Below are positions 25,307 through 35,052 of a stretch of 40,085 bases of DNA, in pieces. The stretch's first letter is position 1; each line of letters starts with the position of its first letter. This DNA comes from an uncultured Gammaproteobacteria bacterium (GTDB taxonomy: Bacteria > Pseudomonadota > Gammaproteobacteria > Pseudomonadales > Azotimanducaceae_A). The notes under the pieces are model-generated. The model was not told the origin of the DNA and ran no database searches. It saw only the letters and a program-made list of their open reading frames with translations. The stretch spans positions 1 to 40,085 of the forward strand of contig CAJWZG010000003.1 in assembly GCA_913049565.1 (NCBI GenBank), given 5' to 3'. The translations under genes and the position numbers were made by a program.

Positions 25307-26793
25307 TTTCGATCTCCGAGTTTCTTAAGCTCTGGATTGACCAGTCGATTTTCGGCCATGGCTGCGGCACGGAAAATCGCTCTGCCTTTATTGAGGCTTT
25401 CCTTCCATTCCAGTCTTGGAACCGAATCATGAACGATGCCACCGCCGGCCTGAATATAGAGATAACCATCTTTTATCACGGCTGTGCGAATCGCGATGGC
25501 CGTATCCATGTTGCCGTTCCAGGCTAAATAACCCACTGCTCCGCCGTAGATACCGCGTTTGACTGGCTCCAACTCATCTATGATCTCCATCGCTCGGACC
25601 TTAGGAGCGCCAGACAACGTGCCAACCGGTAGCGTTGCGCGCAGAACATCCATGGCCGATTTGCCTGCCTGTAGTTTGCCTTCCACCGTCGAGGATAAGT
25701 GCATGACGTGGGAATACCGCTCAATGGCGAAACGCTCCACCACATCGACGGACCCTGCTTGCGACACTCGGCCAACATCATTACGACCGAGATCGATGAG
25801 CATTAAGTGTTCGGCGATTTCTTTCGGGTCAGCTTTGAGCTCTTCCTCCAGAGCCTGATCCTCTTCTTCCGTGTGACCCCTTCGCCGAGTGCCTGCCAGC
25901 GGGCGATTAGTGATTACGCCATCTTCCACGCGAGCGAGAATTTCCGGTGATGAACTGACTATCTGAAAATCGCCAAGATCCATAAAATACATGTAGGGCG
26001 AAGGATTTAGGCTGCGTAAGGCGCGGTACATATTGATGGAAGGTGCTCGAAACGGAATATGCATACGTTGAGCCAGCACGACCTGCATGACATCGCCAGC
26101 GCGGGTGTATTCACGGATTGTTTCGACCGCTTCCTTAAACTCCTCCTCACCAAACTCAGAGATAAAATCGCTTTCCCTCAATGTTTGATTCGCGCTGCCA
26201 TGCTCCAACCCCTGAACAGGCATCGCCAAGTCTGCCTCGCGCTCTTGCAAACTCTGACGCATTTTTTCTTCTGCTGTTGGTTCGTCGGCGTCGACCAGAC
26301 TGATCATCGTCATCCGACCTTCAAGGTTATCGACTACCACCACTTCCTCGCTCACCATGAGAACAATGTCCGGGGTGTTCAAGCGGTCGTTGGCGATGGC
26401 GGGCCGCAGGCGCTTTTCTACATACCGCACAGTGTCATAGCCGAAATAACCGACTAAGCCACCAAAAAAGCGCGGTAAGTGCTCGACGTTGGCCACCTCA
26501 AAGCGATTTTGGAATGACTCGACGAAGGACAACGGGTCTTCCGTTTCTACTTGCTCAACAACTTCATTGTCGGTGATGACTTGAACTAGGTGTGCGTTGA
26601 CTTTGAGAATGGTTCGGGCAGGCAACCCAATGATTGAGTAGCGGCCCCACTTTTCGCCGCCTTGGGCAGATTCCAATAGATAGCTGTAAGGGCCTTTCGC
26701 GAGTTTTAGATACACCGATAGTGGTGTATCTAAGTCGGCTAGCGCCTGATGCACGACAGGGATGCGTCGATAGATGGGATGTGAGTGTGTCAT
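25303..26793 (-). CDS. trpE: Anthranilate synthase component I
   Basis: A 496-residue chorismate-using enzyme that makes anthranilate with TrpG. The N-terminal motif [20 protein letters not shown] contains the Leu-Leu-Glu-Ser of the tryptophan feedback site, so end-product inhibition is probably intact. The catalytic half has [60 protein letters not shown] and [11 protein letters not shown]. The ATG at 26793 gives the Pseudomonas-like N-terminus, with GGAA about six bases upstream; the frame is open to 26835. In Pseudomonas trpE is separate from trpGDC, whereas here all four are contiguous and overlapping. Confidence 0.97.
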   Translation of the reverse strand: MTHSHPIYRRIPVVHQALADLDTPLSVYLKLAKGPYSYLLESAQGGEKWGRYSIIGLPARTILKVNAHLVQVITDNEVVEQVETEDPLSFVESFQNRFEVANVEHLPRFFGGLVGYFGYDTVRYVEKRLRPAIANDRLNTPDIVLMVSEEVVVVDNLEGRMTMISLVDADEPTAEEKMRQSLQEREADLAMPVQGLEHGSANQTLRESDFISEFGEEEFKEAVETIREYTRAGDVMQVVLAQRMHIPFRAPSINMYRALRSLNPSPYMYFMDLGDFQIVSSSPEILARVEDGVITNRPLAGTRRRGHTEEEDQALEEELKADPKEIAEHLMLIDLGRNDVGRVSQAGSVDVVERFAIERYSHVMHLSSTVEGKLQAGKSAMDVLRATLPVGTLSGAPKVRAMEIIDELEPVKRGIYGGAVGYLAWNGNMDTAIAIRTAVIKDGYLYIQAGGGIVHDSVPRLEWKESLNKGRAIFRAAAMAENRLVNPELKKLGDRK

Positions 26794-26883
26794 GTGCCGT
26801 TCCGCAGAAAAAATAGAGAGAGTGACCGGAGGCATCTCCCAGGCCTACAGTAGAGACCTGCGGGCCGTGTGCCTCGAACGCTA

Positions 26884-26943
26884 TTAGGGTCGCCAGCAGC
26901 CTCGCCAATATTTTCTATTACTGTTTGATGCCACACACGACAT
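26884..26943 (-). promoter_or_regulatory. Candidate trp leader peptide (attenuator) upstream of trpE
   Basis: A 19-codon reading frame in the 256-base gap between gph and trpE encodes MSCVASNSNRKYWRGCWRP, with Trp at positions 13 and 17 near the end. It stops about 90 bases before the trpE start. Downstream are complementary arms GAGGCA and TGCCTC with nested self-complementary GGCC blocks, and a six-base U-run at 26813-26808. This is the layout of a tryptophan attenuator. Against it, the two Trp codons are not adjacent, no ribosome-binding site is obvious, and the U-run is about 16 bases after the hairpin. It is a candidate only. Confidence 0.35.
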
Positions 26944-27049
26944 AGGAATTGTCTGCTTTCAGATGAGCGCGCAGGCTACCACGAGATATCGTCGATGTGG
27001 AGCCGTGGGAAAGCGCTTTGACAGGGTTGTGAAAGGGTTTTGCAAGCGT

Positions 27050-27718
27050 TCACACAGGGCTGGCGGAGAGTATTTCTCGCATATCATCGAACACTAGATT
27101 GGGCTTGAGAGAATAAACGTCTATCCCATGGTTGTAGCCGCCACTAAAACACGCCACATCAACCCCTGCCGCTTTCGCTGCTTCAACATCGACGCTGGAA
27201 TCCCCCACCATAAGCGCTTGATCAGCCGGTACTGTCAGTTCACTCAGGCACAGCAGTATGGGGTCTGCTGCCGGTTTGGGCTGAGCTGCAGTATCACCGC
27301 AAACGACGCTGCTAAAATAAGCGTCCAACGCCAGAGCGGAAAGTAAAGGCATAGTAAATCGGGTGGGTTTATTGGTAACGACGGCTAGTTTGGTGCCAGC
27401 ATCGTGCAAGGCGCCGAGAGTATAGACCACGCCGTCATAGGGTGTGCTTAAGTCAGCAATATGCTCTGCGTAATAGTTAAGGAACTTTTCTAACAGCGCA
27501 TCTACCGCTGTCTGCTCAAGTACTAGCTCAAAATACTCGAGAGCCTGAATCAGAGAATATCTGGCGCCGCGACCAATCCACTGTCTCGCCTGGTCCGCGG
27601 TGACGCCAGGGACGCCAGTTTCACGAAGACTGACGTTTAGGGCCTCGCCGAGGTCTGGGGCGGTATCGACGAGAGTGCCGTCTAAATCGAACAAGTAAGC
27701 TTGGTAGTGCGTTTTCAT
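27050..27718 (-). CDS. gph: Phosphoglycolate phosphatase
   Basis: A 222-residue HAD-superfamily phosphatase that removes 2-phosphoglycolate formed by oxidative damage or oxygenase reactions. HAD motif I is FDLDGTLVDTAPDL with the nucleophile Asp; motif II is VVTNKP; the Lys is in QPKPAADP; motif IV is MVGDSSVDVEAAK. A helical cap domain of class I type lies between motifs I and II. It sits six bases after rpe, as in many proteobacterial rpe-gph-trpE runs, so cotranscription is likely. Confidence 0.93.
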   Translation of the reverse strand: MKTHYQAYLFDLDGTLVDTAPDLGEALNVSLRETGVPGVTADQARQWIGRGARYSLIQALEYFELVLEQTAVDALLEKFLNYYAEHIADLSTPYDGVVYTLGALHDAGTKLAVVTNKPTRFTMPLLSALALDAYFSSVVCGDTAAQPKPAADPILLCLSELTVPADQALMVGDSSVDVEAAKAAGVDVACFSGGYNHGIDVYSLKPNLVFDDMREILSASPV

Positions 27719-27723
27719 CCTCT

Positions 27724-28401
27724 TCAGGCGCTGGCGATTTCGTCTCGCATCGCGCTGATTGTGGCGGCGTAACTGTCAGCGCCAAAAATTGCAGTTCCCG
27801 CTACGAAGGCATCTGCGCCTGCTTCTGCCGCCGCCCCGATATTGTCGATTTTGATACCGCCATCGATTTGTAGGCGAATGTCGCGACCGCTGGCATCAAT
27901 GATGCCGCGCGTTTGGCGAAGCTTCTCAAGGCTTGATGGAATAAAGGCCTGTCCACCAAACCCTGGGTTCACCGACATAATCAGTACCAAATCGACTAAG
28001 TCGATAACAGGTTCCAGCGCTGTTAGCGCAGTAGCAGGATTAAAGACCAACCCAGCTTTGGCGCCGCCTTCGCGGATCATTGAAAGGGTACGGTGCAAGT
28101 GTTCTGTAGATTCTGGATGGATGGTAATGAAATCAGCGCCGGCTGCTAAAAAGTCTTCAACCAGCCGGTCGACAGGCTTCACCATCAAGTGCACATCGAT
28201 ACAGGCGTCGATGCCAGATTTTCGCAGCGCGCTGAGCACCAATGGCCCTATTGATAAATTGGGCACATAGTGGTTATCCATCACATCGAAGTGGATGGTG
28301 TCAGCTCCTGCCGCTAAAACATTAGAAACCTCCTCGCCTAAACGAGCGAAGTCTGCGGCCAAGATAGAGGGACATATCCAGGGCGGTGTGGGAAGCGTCA
28401 T
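27724..28401 (-). CDS. rpe: Ribulose-phosphate 3-epimerase
   Basis: A 225-residue TIM-barrel epimerase that interconverts ribulose-5-phosphate and xylulose-5-phosphate in the pentose phosphate pathway. Visible motifs: [15 protein letters not shown], the metal-binding [39 protein letters not shown] and [10 protein letters not shown] with the second catalytic Asp. The frame is open to 28566, but the ATG at 28401, with a GAGAG site, gives the family length. It is 76 bases after murU on the same strand. Confidence 0.96.
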   Translation of the reverse strand: MTLPTPPWICPSILAADFARLGEEVSNVLAAGADTIHFDVMDNHYVPNLSIGPLVLSALRKSGIDACIDVHLMVKPVDRLVEDFLAAGADFITIHPESTEHLHRTLSMIREGGAKAGLVFNPATALTALEPVIDLVDLVLIMSVNPGFGGQAFIPSSLEKLRQTRGIIDASGRDIRLQIDGGIKIDNIGAAAEAGADAFVAGTAIFGADSYAATISAMRDEIASA

Positions 28402-28477
28402 GGCAGCTCTCGAATCTAAAAACGGCATGTTAACTGAGCTGTTTGTAGATGCATGTTTTTTCTGCCGCCACATGACC

Positions 28478-29143
28478 TCAAGGTGCGTTTGCTGACCCAC
28501 TGATACGGTGATAATCAGCGAGCGTGCCGATGTCGGTCCAATCACCCGTATGCACTTGAGCTGCAACTTTACCTTGAGCTACCGCCTGAAAAAGCAGGTC
28601 TCGTAGTGAGAAGGCACCATCTGGCGATGGCGCAAACAAGTCGCGATGCAACGTCGCGATGCCGCCGTAGACGTAGTCGCCTCCCCGCGCAGTGATCCGG
28701 CCGTTGCTAAAGCTGAAGTCCCCAGTTTCTCGTCTTGACGGTTTTGGCACCAAAACTAGGTGAGCAAGGTCACTTCCGCCGAGATGAAGAGGTAACTTTG
28801 TGAAATCGAAGTCGCAGTATATGTCGCCATTGCACAGCCAAAATATCGGGTCTCGCAATAGCGGTAATGCTTTTTTGATGCCGCCACCCGTCTCTAGCAG
28901 GTCGGTTTCCCGGCTGTATCGAATGCGCATGCCCACTGACTCTCCATCGCCTAACGCGCTCTCGATTTGCTCTGCTAGATGATGAGTATTGATCACCATG
29001 TCGCGGACGCCCGCCAGCTTCAGCTGATTCAAGATGGTGAAAATCAGCGGCTCGTCGAGCACTGGTAGCAAAGGTTTGGGTGTGCTGTCCGTAAGCGGTG
29101 CCAGACGCGATCCTTTGCCCGCGGCCAAGATCATAGCCCTCAC
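28478..29143 (-). CDS. murU: N-acetylmuramate alpha-1-phosphate uridylyltransferase
   Basis: A 221-residue nucleotidyltransferase that makes UDP-MurNAc from MurNAc-1-phosphate and UTP, the second step of the salvage bypass known from Pseudomonas that skips de novo MurA/MurB and gives intrinsic fosfomycin tolerance. The N-terminal loop [20 protein letters not shown] and PLLPV bind the nucleotide; the metal Asp is in [27 protein letters not shown] and [14 protein letters not shown] are typical. The start ATG overlaps the amgK stop (ATGA). Function is supported by the pairing with amgK. Confidence 0.93.
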   Translation of the reverse strand: MRAMILAAGKGSRLAPLTDSTPKPLLPVLDEPLIFTILNQLKLAGVRDMVINTHHLAEQIESALGDGESVGMRIRYSRETDLLETGGGIKKALPLLRDPIFWLCNGDIYCDFDFTKLPLHLGGSDLAHLVLVPKPSRRETGDFSFSNGRITARGGDYVYGGIATLHRDLFAPSPDGAFSLRDLLFQAVAQGKVAAQVHTGDWTDIGTLADYHRISGSANAP

Positions 29144-30192
29144 GTTTTGTGCGCCTTGTTCGACTTAGGAACTGCCGTTAACAGAGTTTTAGTGGAAGCC
29201 TCGTCTGCCCAATGCCTCAACAGCTGCGCGAGATCCCTAGTCTCTTGATACGTCGAGGCAAGAGTGGCGACTCTCCCCAATACTGTTGGAATATAATTCA
29301 GGTGGCTTGACTTCGCGTCGCGCAGATGTAGGCGAGCAAATATACCGACGGCTTTGATTTGGCGCTGCATAGCACAAGCGTCGTGCCACCAATGCAGTTG
29401 TCCTTGCTCGATAGACGCTAGGGCGGGGGTGTTAGTAGCGAACCTTGCAAGGCACTTCCTTATCAAGGATTCGTCGTGCACTACGTAACAATCCTGAAGT
29501 AACGAAGCAGGGTCATAGAGTATTGGACCGACCAAGGCATCTTGGAAGTCCACAATTCCAAGTCGTTGACTTCCATTGTGGCTATGCAGCAGCAAATTCC
29601 GGCAGTGAAAATCGCGATGCACACAAACCTGCGGTTGCTCAAGCATAGCGCGAGTAAGCTGCGAACGGGCTTGGGACAACACTGCTGAATCCTGAGTCGT
29701 TAATGGTTGATCCATTAACTGTGTCGCAAACCATTCAGAACACAGGTCAAATTCCATGATCAGCCGGTCTTCGTCGTATACGGGAACTGCCGGGTCCTGA
29801 ATGCGCTGCAATGGCAACAAGCTGTCTAGAGCGAAGTTCAATATATCGCCTCGGCGCTCTGCATTATTACCCGCTAGATCATAGGCATCGACTAAGTGTT
29901 CTGTGCCGAAATCTTCCATTAAAAAGTAGCCGCGAGCGTGATCTACAGCAAAAAGCTCTGGAGTACCAAGCCCACTGAAAACATGCGCCAAGGCTTCAAA
30001 TTGTTGGTTGTTCTCAAGGCTCGGGGGGCTAAACATCACCACCCACGATTCGCTGGAATGGTTATCCACGGCGCGGTAAAACGCGCGATGGCTCGCTTCG
30101 ACGCGCAGCGGATCGAGAGCGATATCACCTGTGCGCGAGCGCAAGACCTGGATTTGGTCAGCGCACCAGTGGCGAATGGGTTCTGTTGTCAT
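29140..30192 (-). CDS. amgK: Anomeric MurNAc/GlcNAc kinase
   Basis: A 350-residue sugar kinase of the aminoglycoside-phosphotransferase fold. AmgK phosphorylates MurNAc (and GlcNAc) at C1, giving the substrate for MurU. The catalytic loop is CVHRDFHCRNLLL and the metal site GIVDFQDALVGPILYDPASL; FLMEDFGTEHLVD is the hinge segment. The start may be ATG 30192 or GTG 30207. AAGGAT lies 11 bases before the GTG, overlapping a TATAAT at 30219-30214 that could be a -10 box and would make the transcript nearly leaderless. It diverges from lptD, as in Pseudomonas. Confidence 0.92.
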   Translation of the reverse strand: MTTEPIRHWCADQIQVLRSRTGDIALDPLRVEASHRAFYRAVDNHSSESWVVMFSPPSLENNQQFEALAHVFSGLGTPELFAVDHARGYFLMEDFGTEHLVDAYDLAGNNAERRGDILNFALDSLLPLQRIQDPAVPVYDEDRLIMEFDLCSEWFATQLMDQPLTTQDSAVLSQARSQLTRAMLEQPQVCVHRDFHCRNLLLHSHNGSQRLGIVDFQDALVGPILYDPASLLQDCYVVHDESLIRKCLARFATNTPALASIEQGQLHWWHDACAMQRQIKAVGIFARLHLRDAKSSHLNYIPTVLGRVATLASTYQETRDLAQLLRHWADEASTKTLLTAVPKSNKAHKT

Positions 30193-30213
30193 TTTTTGGG
30201 TAGACACGATTTG

Positions 30214-30219
30214 ATTATA
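30214..30219 (-). promoter_or_regulatory. Candidate -10 box for amgK-murU
   Basis: A perfect TATAAT on the minus strand lies in the 58-base gap between amgK and the divergent lptD. The -35 position is poor (GATAAA at 17-base spacing). If used, transcription would start within a few bases of the GTG at 30207, leaving almost no leader. Confidence 0.35.
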
Positions 30220-30250
30220 TCCTTGAAGCCAATTCTTTTATCATGCGGCG

Positions 30251-32689
30251 ATGAAAAACTCCCCTTCGCGTTTCAAGCTGATTGGCTGCCTTGCTTTATC
30301 CTTGGTGACCGGAACTGCTGCATCCGAAGGGTTGGTGCTGGATAGAGCCAACTTAAAGGCGACGCCTTCTCTTTTTGTCAGGATGTATCAGCAAAACATG
30401 GAGCCCAGTGCGGCGACGTTTGGGCAATGTCTGGGTAGTTACGCGTTGCCGAGCGTTGCGCAGTCTGCTCGCGTCAGTGAATCCGGACCAAGGCAAATCA
30501 CCGCAGAACTTGATCGCCTGATCGGTGAGCGCGAGGGTGTTTTTGAGTTGCAAGGCAATGTGGTGATCGAAGACGGTCGGCGCCAGCTGTTGTCTGAGCT
30601 TGCGGTTTTGGACCAAGAGAAACAATTGCTGCGTTTTCCCCAGGGGTTGGTGGTGCTGGAAAACGAAATGGTGCTGCAGGGAGATCAAGCGAGCATCGGA
30701 TTAGAAGCGCAAACGCTAGAGCTAGGTTCTGTTCAGTGGTTGCTTAGCGCGCAAAATCTTCGTGGAACAGCGGCTCGCCTTGAGCAGACCGGTGTTGGTC
30801 AGGTGGTGCTTCAGGAAGCCGAGCTGACTCGTTGCGCGCCGGGTAACGACAGTTGGTCTCTCGGAGCCAAACGACTAGAGATTAGTGAAGGCGCGGAGTA
30901 TGCCCAAGCCGAAGGCGCGGTGCTGAGGATTAAGTCCATTCCTGTCGCGTACTTACCAAAGATGCGCGTATCACTTGGTGGTGACCAAGTTAGCGGTTGG
31001 CAAATGCCAAGTGGTGGTATCAGCAGTCGCGACGGGTTAGAGCTGCAGCTGCCATATCATTGGCGAGTCAACCCTGAGATTGATGCGACGATCGTTCCTC
31101 GTTGGATCAGTCGTCGCGGTGTTGGTGTTGATGGCCAACTCCAGTACGACAGTGCAGATCAGCTTGGCGAGCTGAACCTGTCTTATCTGTCTTCTGATGA
31201 TTTGTATAACGGGTACTTTGACCGCGAAACGTTCAAAGACTTCGGTGGTGAGAGCATATTGCCGAGCTTTGAACCCGCAGACCGTTGGTTGGTTGCTATT
31301 GATCAGGCTGGGGTCTGGGGACCTGTCAGCGCAAAGGTCGATTTTTCCCGCAGCAGCGATAGGGATTTTTTCCGCGACCTCGACACGTATATCGGGCTTG
31401 CCAATCCGACGGCGCTGAATCAGTTCGCGGAGCTAGCTTACACAACGCGAAAATTAGACTTACGCCTCAGAACGCTGGCGTTTCAGCGCCTTGATGAGTT
31501 GTACCTGCCAGACTATGAAGTGAAACCGGCTTTGGCGCTCGATTATCAGTCCAATCTTGCTGGGCAAGGGTTCGGCTGGTCGGTCAGTGCTCAGGTAGCC
31601 GAATTTGCGCGGCGCCAGGCCCGGCGACAGCTTGCGGAGCCCGCTATTTCTGGCGCCCAGGGGCGTCGATCTCATCTGCAGCCATCGGTGAGTTACCGAC
31701 AGGATGGTCTCGGCGGGTTCTGGGCTTTTCGCGGAGGCTTGAAAGCAACAAGTTATGAGCTGGACCGCACCGCGCAATACTCAACCGGAGTCTATTATTC
31801 AGACTCCCATCGCAGTGTTGGATTTGTCACCGCAGATGTTGGTTGGTTTCTTGAGCGGGAAATCGGCTCGGCGCGAGGATGGATACAGACTCTTGAGCCG
31901 CGAATCTTTTATTTGCGTCAGGGATTTGAGGCGCAAGATGACGTGCCCGTGTTTGACAGCATTCCAGCAAGCGTCACTTTCGATCAGCTCTTTTCGGATA
32001 CGCGCTTTACTGGCCCCGACCGTGTGAGTGACGCTAACCGTTTGACGCTAGCGGCGACAAGTCGATTATTGACCTCTCGCGGACGGGAAAAAGCAAAGCT
32101 AAGTTTCGCGTATATGGATCATTTGTCTGTACCGCGCATGAGCTGGCCGTCTTTCCAAGACATAGCTGCGAATGATCTATTGGCTGGCGAGCAGCGCGTC
32201 AATCTTTCGGATCGGTGGGAACTTAGTGCTTGGCAGTTATGGAATAAAGATCGAAGTTTATGGGAAGAGTTGCGAGCTTCACTGCATCTGCGTGGCGCCG
32301 GCCGACGTGTGTATAACTTTGGGTATAGCCACCGTGAGTTTAACGATATCAAACAAACAGAGTTCTCCGCGTATGCGCCGGTAAGTCAAAATATTGCGTT
32401 CAATATGCGCTGGCACTACGACCTTGAAAGCCATAGAACCTTGGAAGCATTTTTTGGGGTGGAGTACGACGATTGCTGCATGAAAGTGCGGTTGGTAGCA
32501 CATCAGTATCTAGAAAATCCGGGCTTCCAAAATCTTGGGTTACCGATCGCCTCGTTTCCGCCGGATGAGTTGCGCACCGATCGTGGTGTTTTAATTGAGA
32601 TCCAGTTAAAGGGATTAGCTGGAATTGGTAGTAAAGTAGACGCGTTGTTGCGCCGCAGCGTGTACGGTTACGAATCGGCTGGTTATTGA
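30251..32689 (+). CDS. lptD: LPS-assembly outer-membrane protein LptD
   Basis: An 812-residue protein that, with LptE, inserts lipopolysaccharide into the outer leaflet. A signal peptide is visible (IGCLALSLVTGTAA). The periplasmic jellyroll domain occupies roughly residues 80-240 and the beta-barrel the rest; many alternating-residue strands are seen, for example LRLRTLAFQRLDELYLPDYE. Four mature cysteines fit the conserved disulfide scheme: Cys60, Cys195 and the pair Cys742-Cys743 in YDDCCMK. The end GSKVDALLRRSVYGY is typical. It is followed directly by the chaperone surA. Its promoter must lie in the short gap to amgK or inside amgK. Confidence 0.95.
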   Translation: MKNSPSRFKLIGCLALSLVTGTAASEGLVLDRANLKATPSLFVRMYQQNMEPSAATFGQCLGSYALPSVAQSARVSESGPRQITAELDRLIGEREGVFELQGNVVIEDGRRQLLSELAVLDQEKQLLRFPQGLVVLENEMVLQGDQASIGLEAQTLELGSVQWLLSAQNLRGTAARLEQTGVGQVVLQEAELTRCAPGNDSWSLGAKRLEISEGAEYAQAEGAVLRIKSIPVAYLPKMRVSLGGDQVSGWQMPSGGISSRDGLELQLPYHWRVNPEIDATIVPRWISRRGVGVDGQLQYDSADQLGELNLSYLSSDDLYNGYFDRETFKDFGGESILPSFEPADRWLVAIDQAGVWGPVSAKVDFSRSSDRDFFRDLDTYIGLANPTALNQFAELAYTTRKLDLRLRTLAFQRLDELYLPDYEVKPALALDYQSNLAGQGFGWSVSAQVAEFARRQARRQLAEPAISGAQGRRSHLQPSVSYRQDGLGGFWAFRGGLKATSYELDRTAQYSTGVYYSDSHRSVGFVTADVGWFLEREIGSARGWIQTLEPRIFYLRQGFEAQDDVPVFDSIPASVTFDQLFSDTRFTGPDRVSDANRLTLAATSRLLTSRGREKAKLSFAYMDHLSVPRMSWPSFQDIAANDLLAGEQRVNLSDRWELSAWQLWNKDRSLWEELRASLHLRGAGRRVYNFGYSHREFNDIKQTEFSAYAPVSQNIAFNMRWHYDLESHRTLEAFFGVEYDDCCMKVRLVAHQYLENPGFQNLGLPIASFPPDELRTDRGVLIEIQLKGLAGIGSKVDALLRRSVYGYESAGY

Positions 32690-32761
32690 TGCAACGATTC
32701 ATTGAAATTACGGCTCGTTAGAGATCAAAAAAGTAAGGTTATTCATAAGTTGGGTTTACAC

Positions 32762-34075
32762 ATGAAAAGAGTAATAGGCAACTGGGCGCTACCCCGTCAC
32801 TGGGTAGTTGTCGCATCAATGATGTTGGTGCCGCTGCAAAGCGCTGCTGAGTATCAGCGTCTAGAGGCGATAGTTGCAGTAGTAGACGAAGACGTAGTTT
32901 TGGCCAGCGAGCTGCTTGCGCGCCTTGATACGGTGCGCCGCTCTATGCGTGACAACGATATTCAAATGCCACCGAGTGACGTATTGATTAATCAAATCAT
33001 GGAGAGATTGATCATAGAAAATATTCAGCTGCAGGAAGCTGAAAAGCGAGGCGTCACGGTAGACGATGAAACCTTGGCCCGCGCGGTCGCTAGTTTTGCC
33101 AGCAACAACAACCTAACCATGGAGGAATTCCAACAAACTTTAGTGGCCGATGGCACGAACTATCGTCAGTTCCGCGAAGAGATCCGCTCAGAACTTATTA
33201 TTACGAGGCTGCAGCGGGCGATGATTAATCGTCGTATCGCGATAAGCGAGCAAGATATACAAGCATTGCTGAATTCGCCTTTCTATCAGCAAATGTTCTC
33301 AGACGAATACCGGCTGGGACATATCATGCGGACTATGCAAGAAGACGCGAGCGATGACGATATGCAAGCGGCTGTAGCCGAGGCGCAGGGTTTTGTTGAG
33401 CAGCTTCGGGACGGCGCTGATTTTGCGCAAACTGCCATTGCGAACTCGTCCGCTAGTACTGCGCTAGAGGGTGGAGATTTGGGCTGGCGACGCGCTGGTG
33501 CATTGCCAACCCTGTTCGCCGATGCGGTTCTTGATATGGAGGTCGACGAGGTCGTTGGCCCTATTGTGACGGGATCCAACATCCACATCATTAAATTGCT
33601 CGATCAGCGCGGGGCAGGAACCGAAAGGCTGGCGCAAACGAACGTTAGCCACATTCTCGTACGTCCATCGGAAATCCTTAGCTCAGCGCAGGCTGAAGAA
33701 CAAATCAGTGCTCTGCACGAGCGCATACAGGCCGGGGAAGATTTTGCCGAGCTTGCGAAGGAATTTTCTGAAGATCCTGCCAGTGCGCGAAATGGTGGAG
33801 CCCTTGGCTGGTCGACGCCAGATCAATTTGTTCCCGAGTTTACAGAGGCCATGACGCAAACCGAGATAGGCGAGATGAGCGCGCCATTCGAAAGCCAGTT
33901 CGGCTGGCATATTCTTTTGGTAGAGGATCGTCGAGAACAAGACATGAGTGATGAGGCTCGACGCAATATGGCCATGGATTTGTTGTTTCGCCGTCGGTTT
34001 GAAGAAGAACGGCAGGAGTGGTTGAAAGAAATTCGTGACGAAGCCTTCGTAGAACTGCGCCTTAACGAGAGTTAA
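32762..34075 (+). CDS. surA: Periplasmic chaperone and peptidyl-prolyl isomerase SurA
   Basis: A 437-residue periplasmic chaperone for outer-membrane proteins, LptD among them. It has a signal peptide (RHWVVVASMMLVPLQSAA), an N-terminal helical chaperone domain (about 30-175) and two parvulin domains, at about 178-280 (YRLGHIM to IHIIKLLD) and 292-390 (VSHILVRPSEIL to FGWHILLVEDRR). The frame is open to a TTG at 32702, but the ATG at 32762 gives a normal signal peptide. Next comes pdxA after two bases, the order surA-pdxA-rsmA-apaG-apaH shared with E. coli. Confidence 0.95.
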   Translation: MKRVIGNWALPRHWVVVASMMLVPLQSAAEYQRLEAIVAVVDEDVVLASELLARLDTVRRSMRDNDIQMPPSDVLINQIMERLIIENIQLQEAEKRGVTVDDETLARAVASFASNNNLTMEEFQQTLVADGTNYRQFREEIRSELIITRLQRAMINRRIAISEQDIQALLNSPFYQQMFSDEYRLGHIMRTMQEDASDDDMQAAVAEAQGFVEQLRDGADFAQTAIANSSASTALEGGDLGWRRAGALPTLFADAVLDMEVDEVVGPIVTGSNIHIIKLLDQRGAGTERLAQTNVSHILVRPSEILSSAQAEEQISALHERIQAGEDFAELAKEFSEDPASARNGGALGWSTPDQFVPEFTEAMTQTEIGEMSAPFESQFGWHILLVEDRREQDMSDEARRNMAMDLLFRRRFEEERQEWLKEIRDEAFVELRLNES

Positions 34076-34077
34076 TC

Positions 34078-35052
34078 ATGATTGCCGTAACGCCGGGTGA
34101 GCCTGCTGGGATTGGCCCCGACCTAGTGATTCAGGCAGCCCAGTTGGATAGGCAGACACCTTGGGTCGTCTTAGCGGACAGTGAGATGCTGCAGCAACGA
34201 GCTGATGACCTCGGCCTCACTCTGACTCTCGACGAGAATTTAGATTCACCCAGCACAAAGGCATGCCATCTCACAATGCTGCATACCCCCCTCTCTCAAC
34301 CGGTGGTGGCGGGTGAACTGAATCTAGCTAACGCTGGTGGGGCGTTGGCGGCGCTCGATCGCGCCATAGATGGCTGCGTTGGTGGCCAGTTTTCAGCGTT
34401 GGTGACCGGACCAATGCAAAAGTCTGTCATGATGGATGCCGGTTTTGATTTCTCTGGCCATACCGAGTACTTGGCAAAACGCAGTAGCGTCGACGATGTA
34501 GTAATGATGTTGGCGAGCGACGCAATGCGGGTAGCCTTGGCTACAACCCACATCCCGCTGACGTCTGTATCTGAACAGCTTACCCAAAGCATCCTCGAGC
34601 AGCGTTTACGTATTCTGCGTTTGGCGATGCAAACGCAGTTTGGTCTGAGCAATCCTAGAATAGTGGTGTGTGGACTCAACCCACATGCCGGCGAGGCCGG
34701 CCATTTAGGTCGGGAAGAGATTGACGTTATCGAACCCGTCTGCCAGCGATTGCAACGCGAAGGCTGGTCACTGAATGGACCCCTGCCTGCAGACACAGTA
34801 TTCACCTCCAAATACCTGAATGCCGCTGACGCAGTGATGGCGATGTTTCACGATCAAGGGCTGCCGGTACTGAAGTACTCAGGATTTGGCAATGCGGTCA
34901 ATATCACTCTCGGCTTGCCTTTCGTCAGAACATCGGTAGATCACGGTACCGCGCTGGATTTGGCCGGCACTGGCAAAGCTGATTTAGGTTCTTTTCTGGC
35001 AGCGGTGGCTGCCGCTGTTGAATTGTCCAGTCCAAACAATGCGCCCTCGTAA
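34078..35052 (+). CDS. pdxA: 4-hydroxythreonine-4-phosphate dehydrogenase
   Basis: A 324-residue NAD-dependent oxidative decarboxylase in pyridoxal-phosphate synthesis by the DXP-dependent route. The N-terminal TPGEPAGIGPDL, the substrate segment TGPMQKSVM, the metal-binding His in DFSGHTEYLA, NPHAGEAGHLGREE and FHDQGLPVLKY with further His ligands are all visible, as is FVRTSVDHGTALDLAG. The start codon is two bases past the surA stop, and rsmA begins 14 bases before its end. Confidence 0.96.
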   Translation: MIAVTPGEPAGIGPDLVIQAAQLDRQTPWVVLADSEMLQQRADDLGLTLTLDENLDSPSTKACHLTMLHTPLSQPVVAGELNLANAGGALAALDRAIDGCVGGQFSALVTGPMQKSVMMDAGFDFSGHTEYLAKRSSVDDVVMMLASDAMRVALATTHIPLTSVSEQLTQSILEQRLRILRLAMQTQFGLSNPRIVVCGLNPHAGEAGHLGREEIDVIEPVCQRLQREGWSLNGPLPADTVFTSKYLNAADAVMAMFHDQGLPVLKYSGFGNAVNITLGLPFVRTSVDHGTALDLAGTGKADLGSFLAAVAAAVELSSPNNAPS

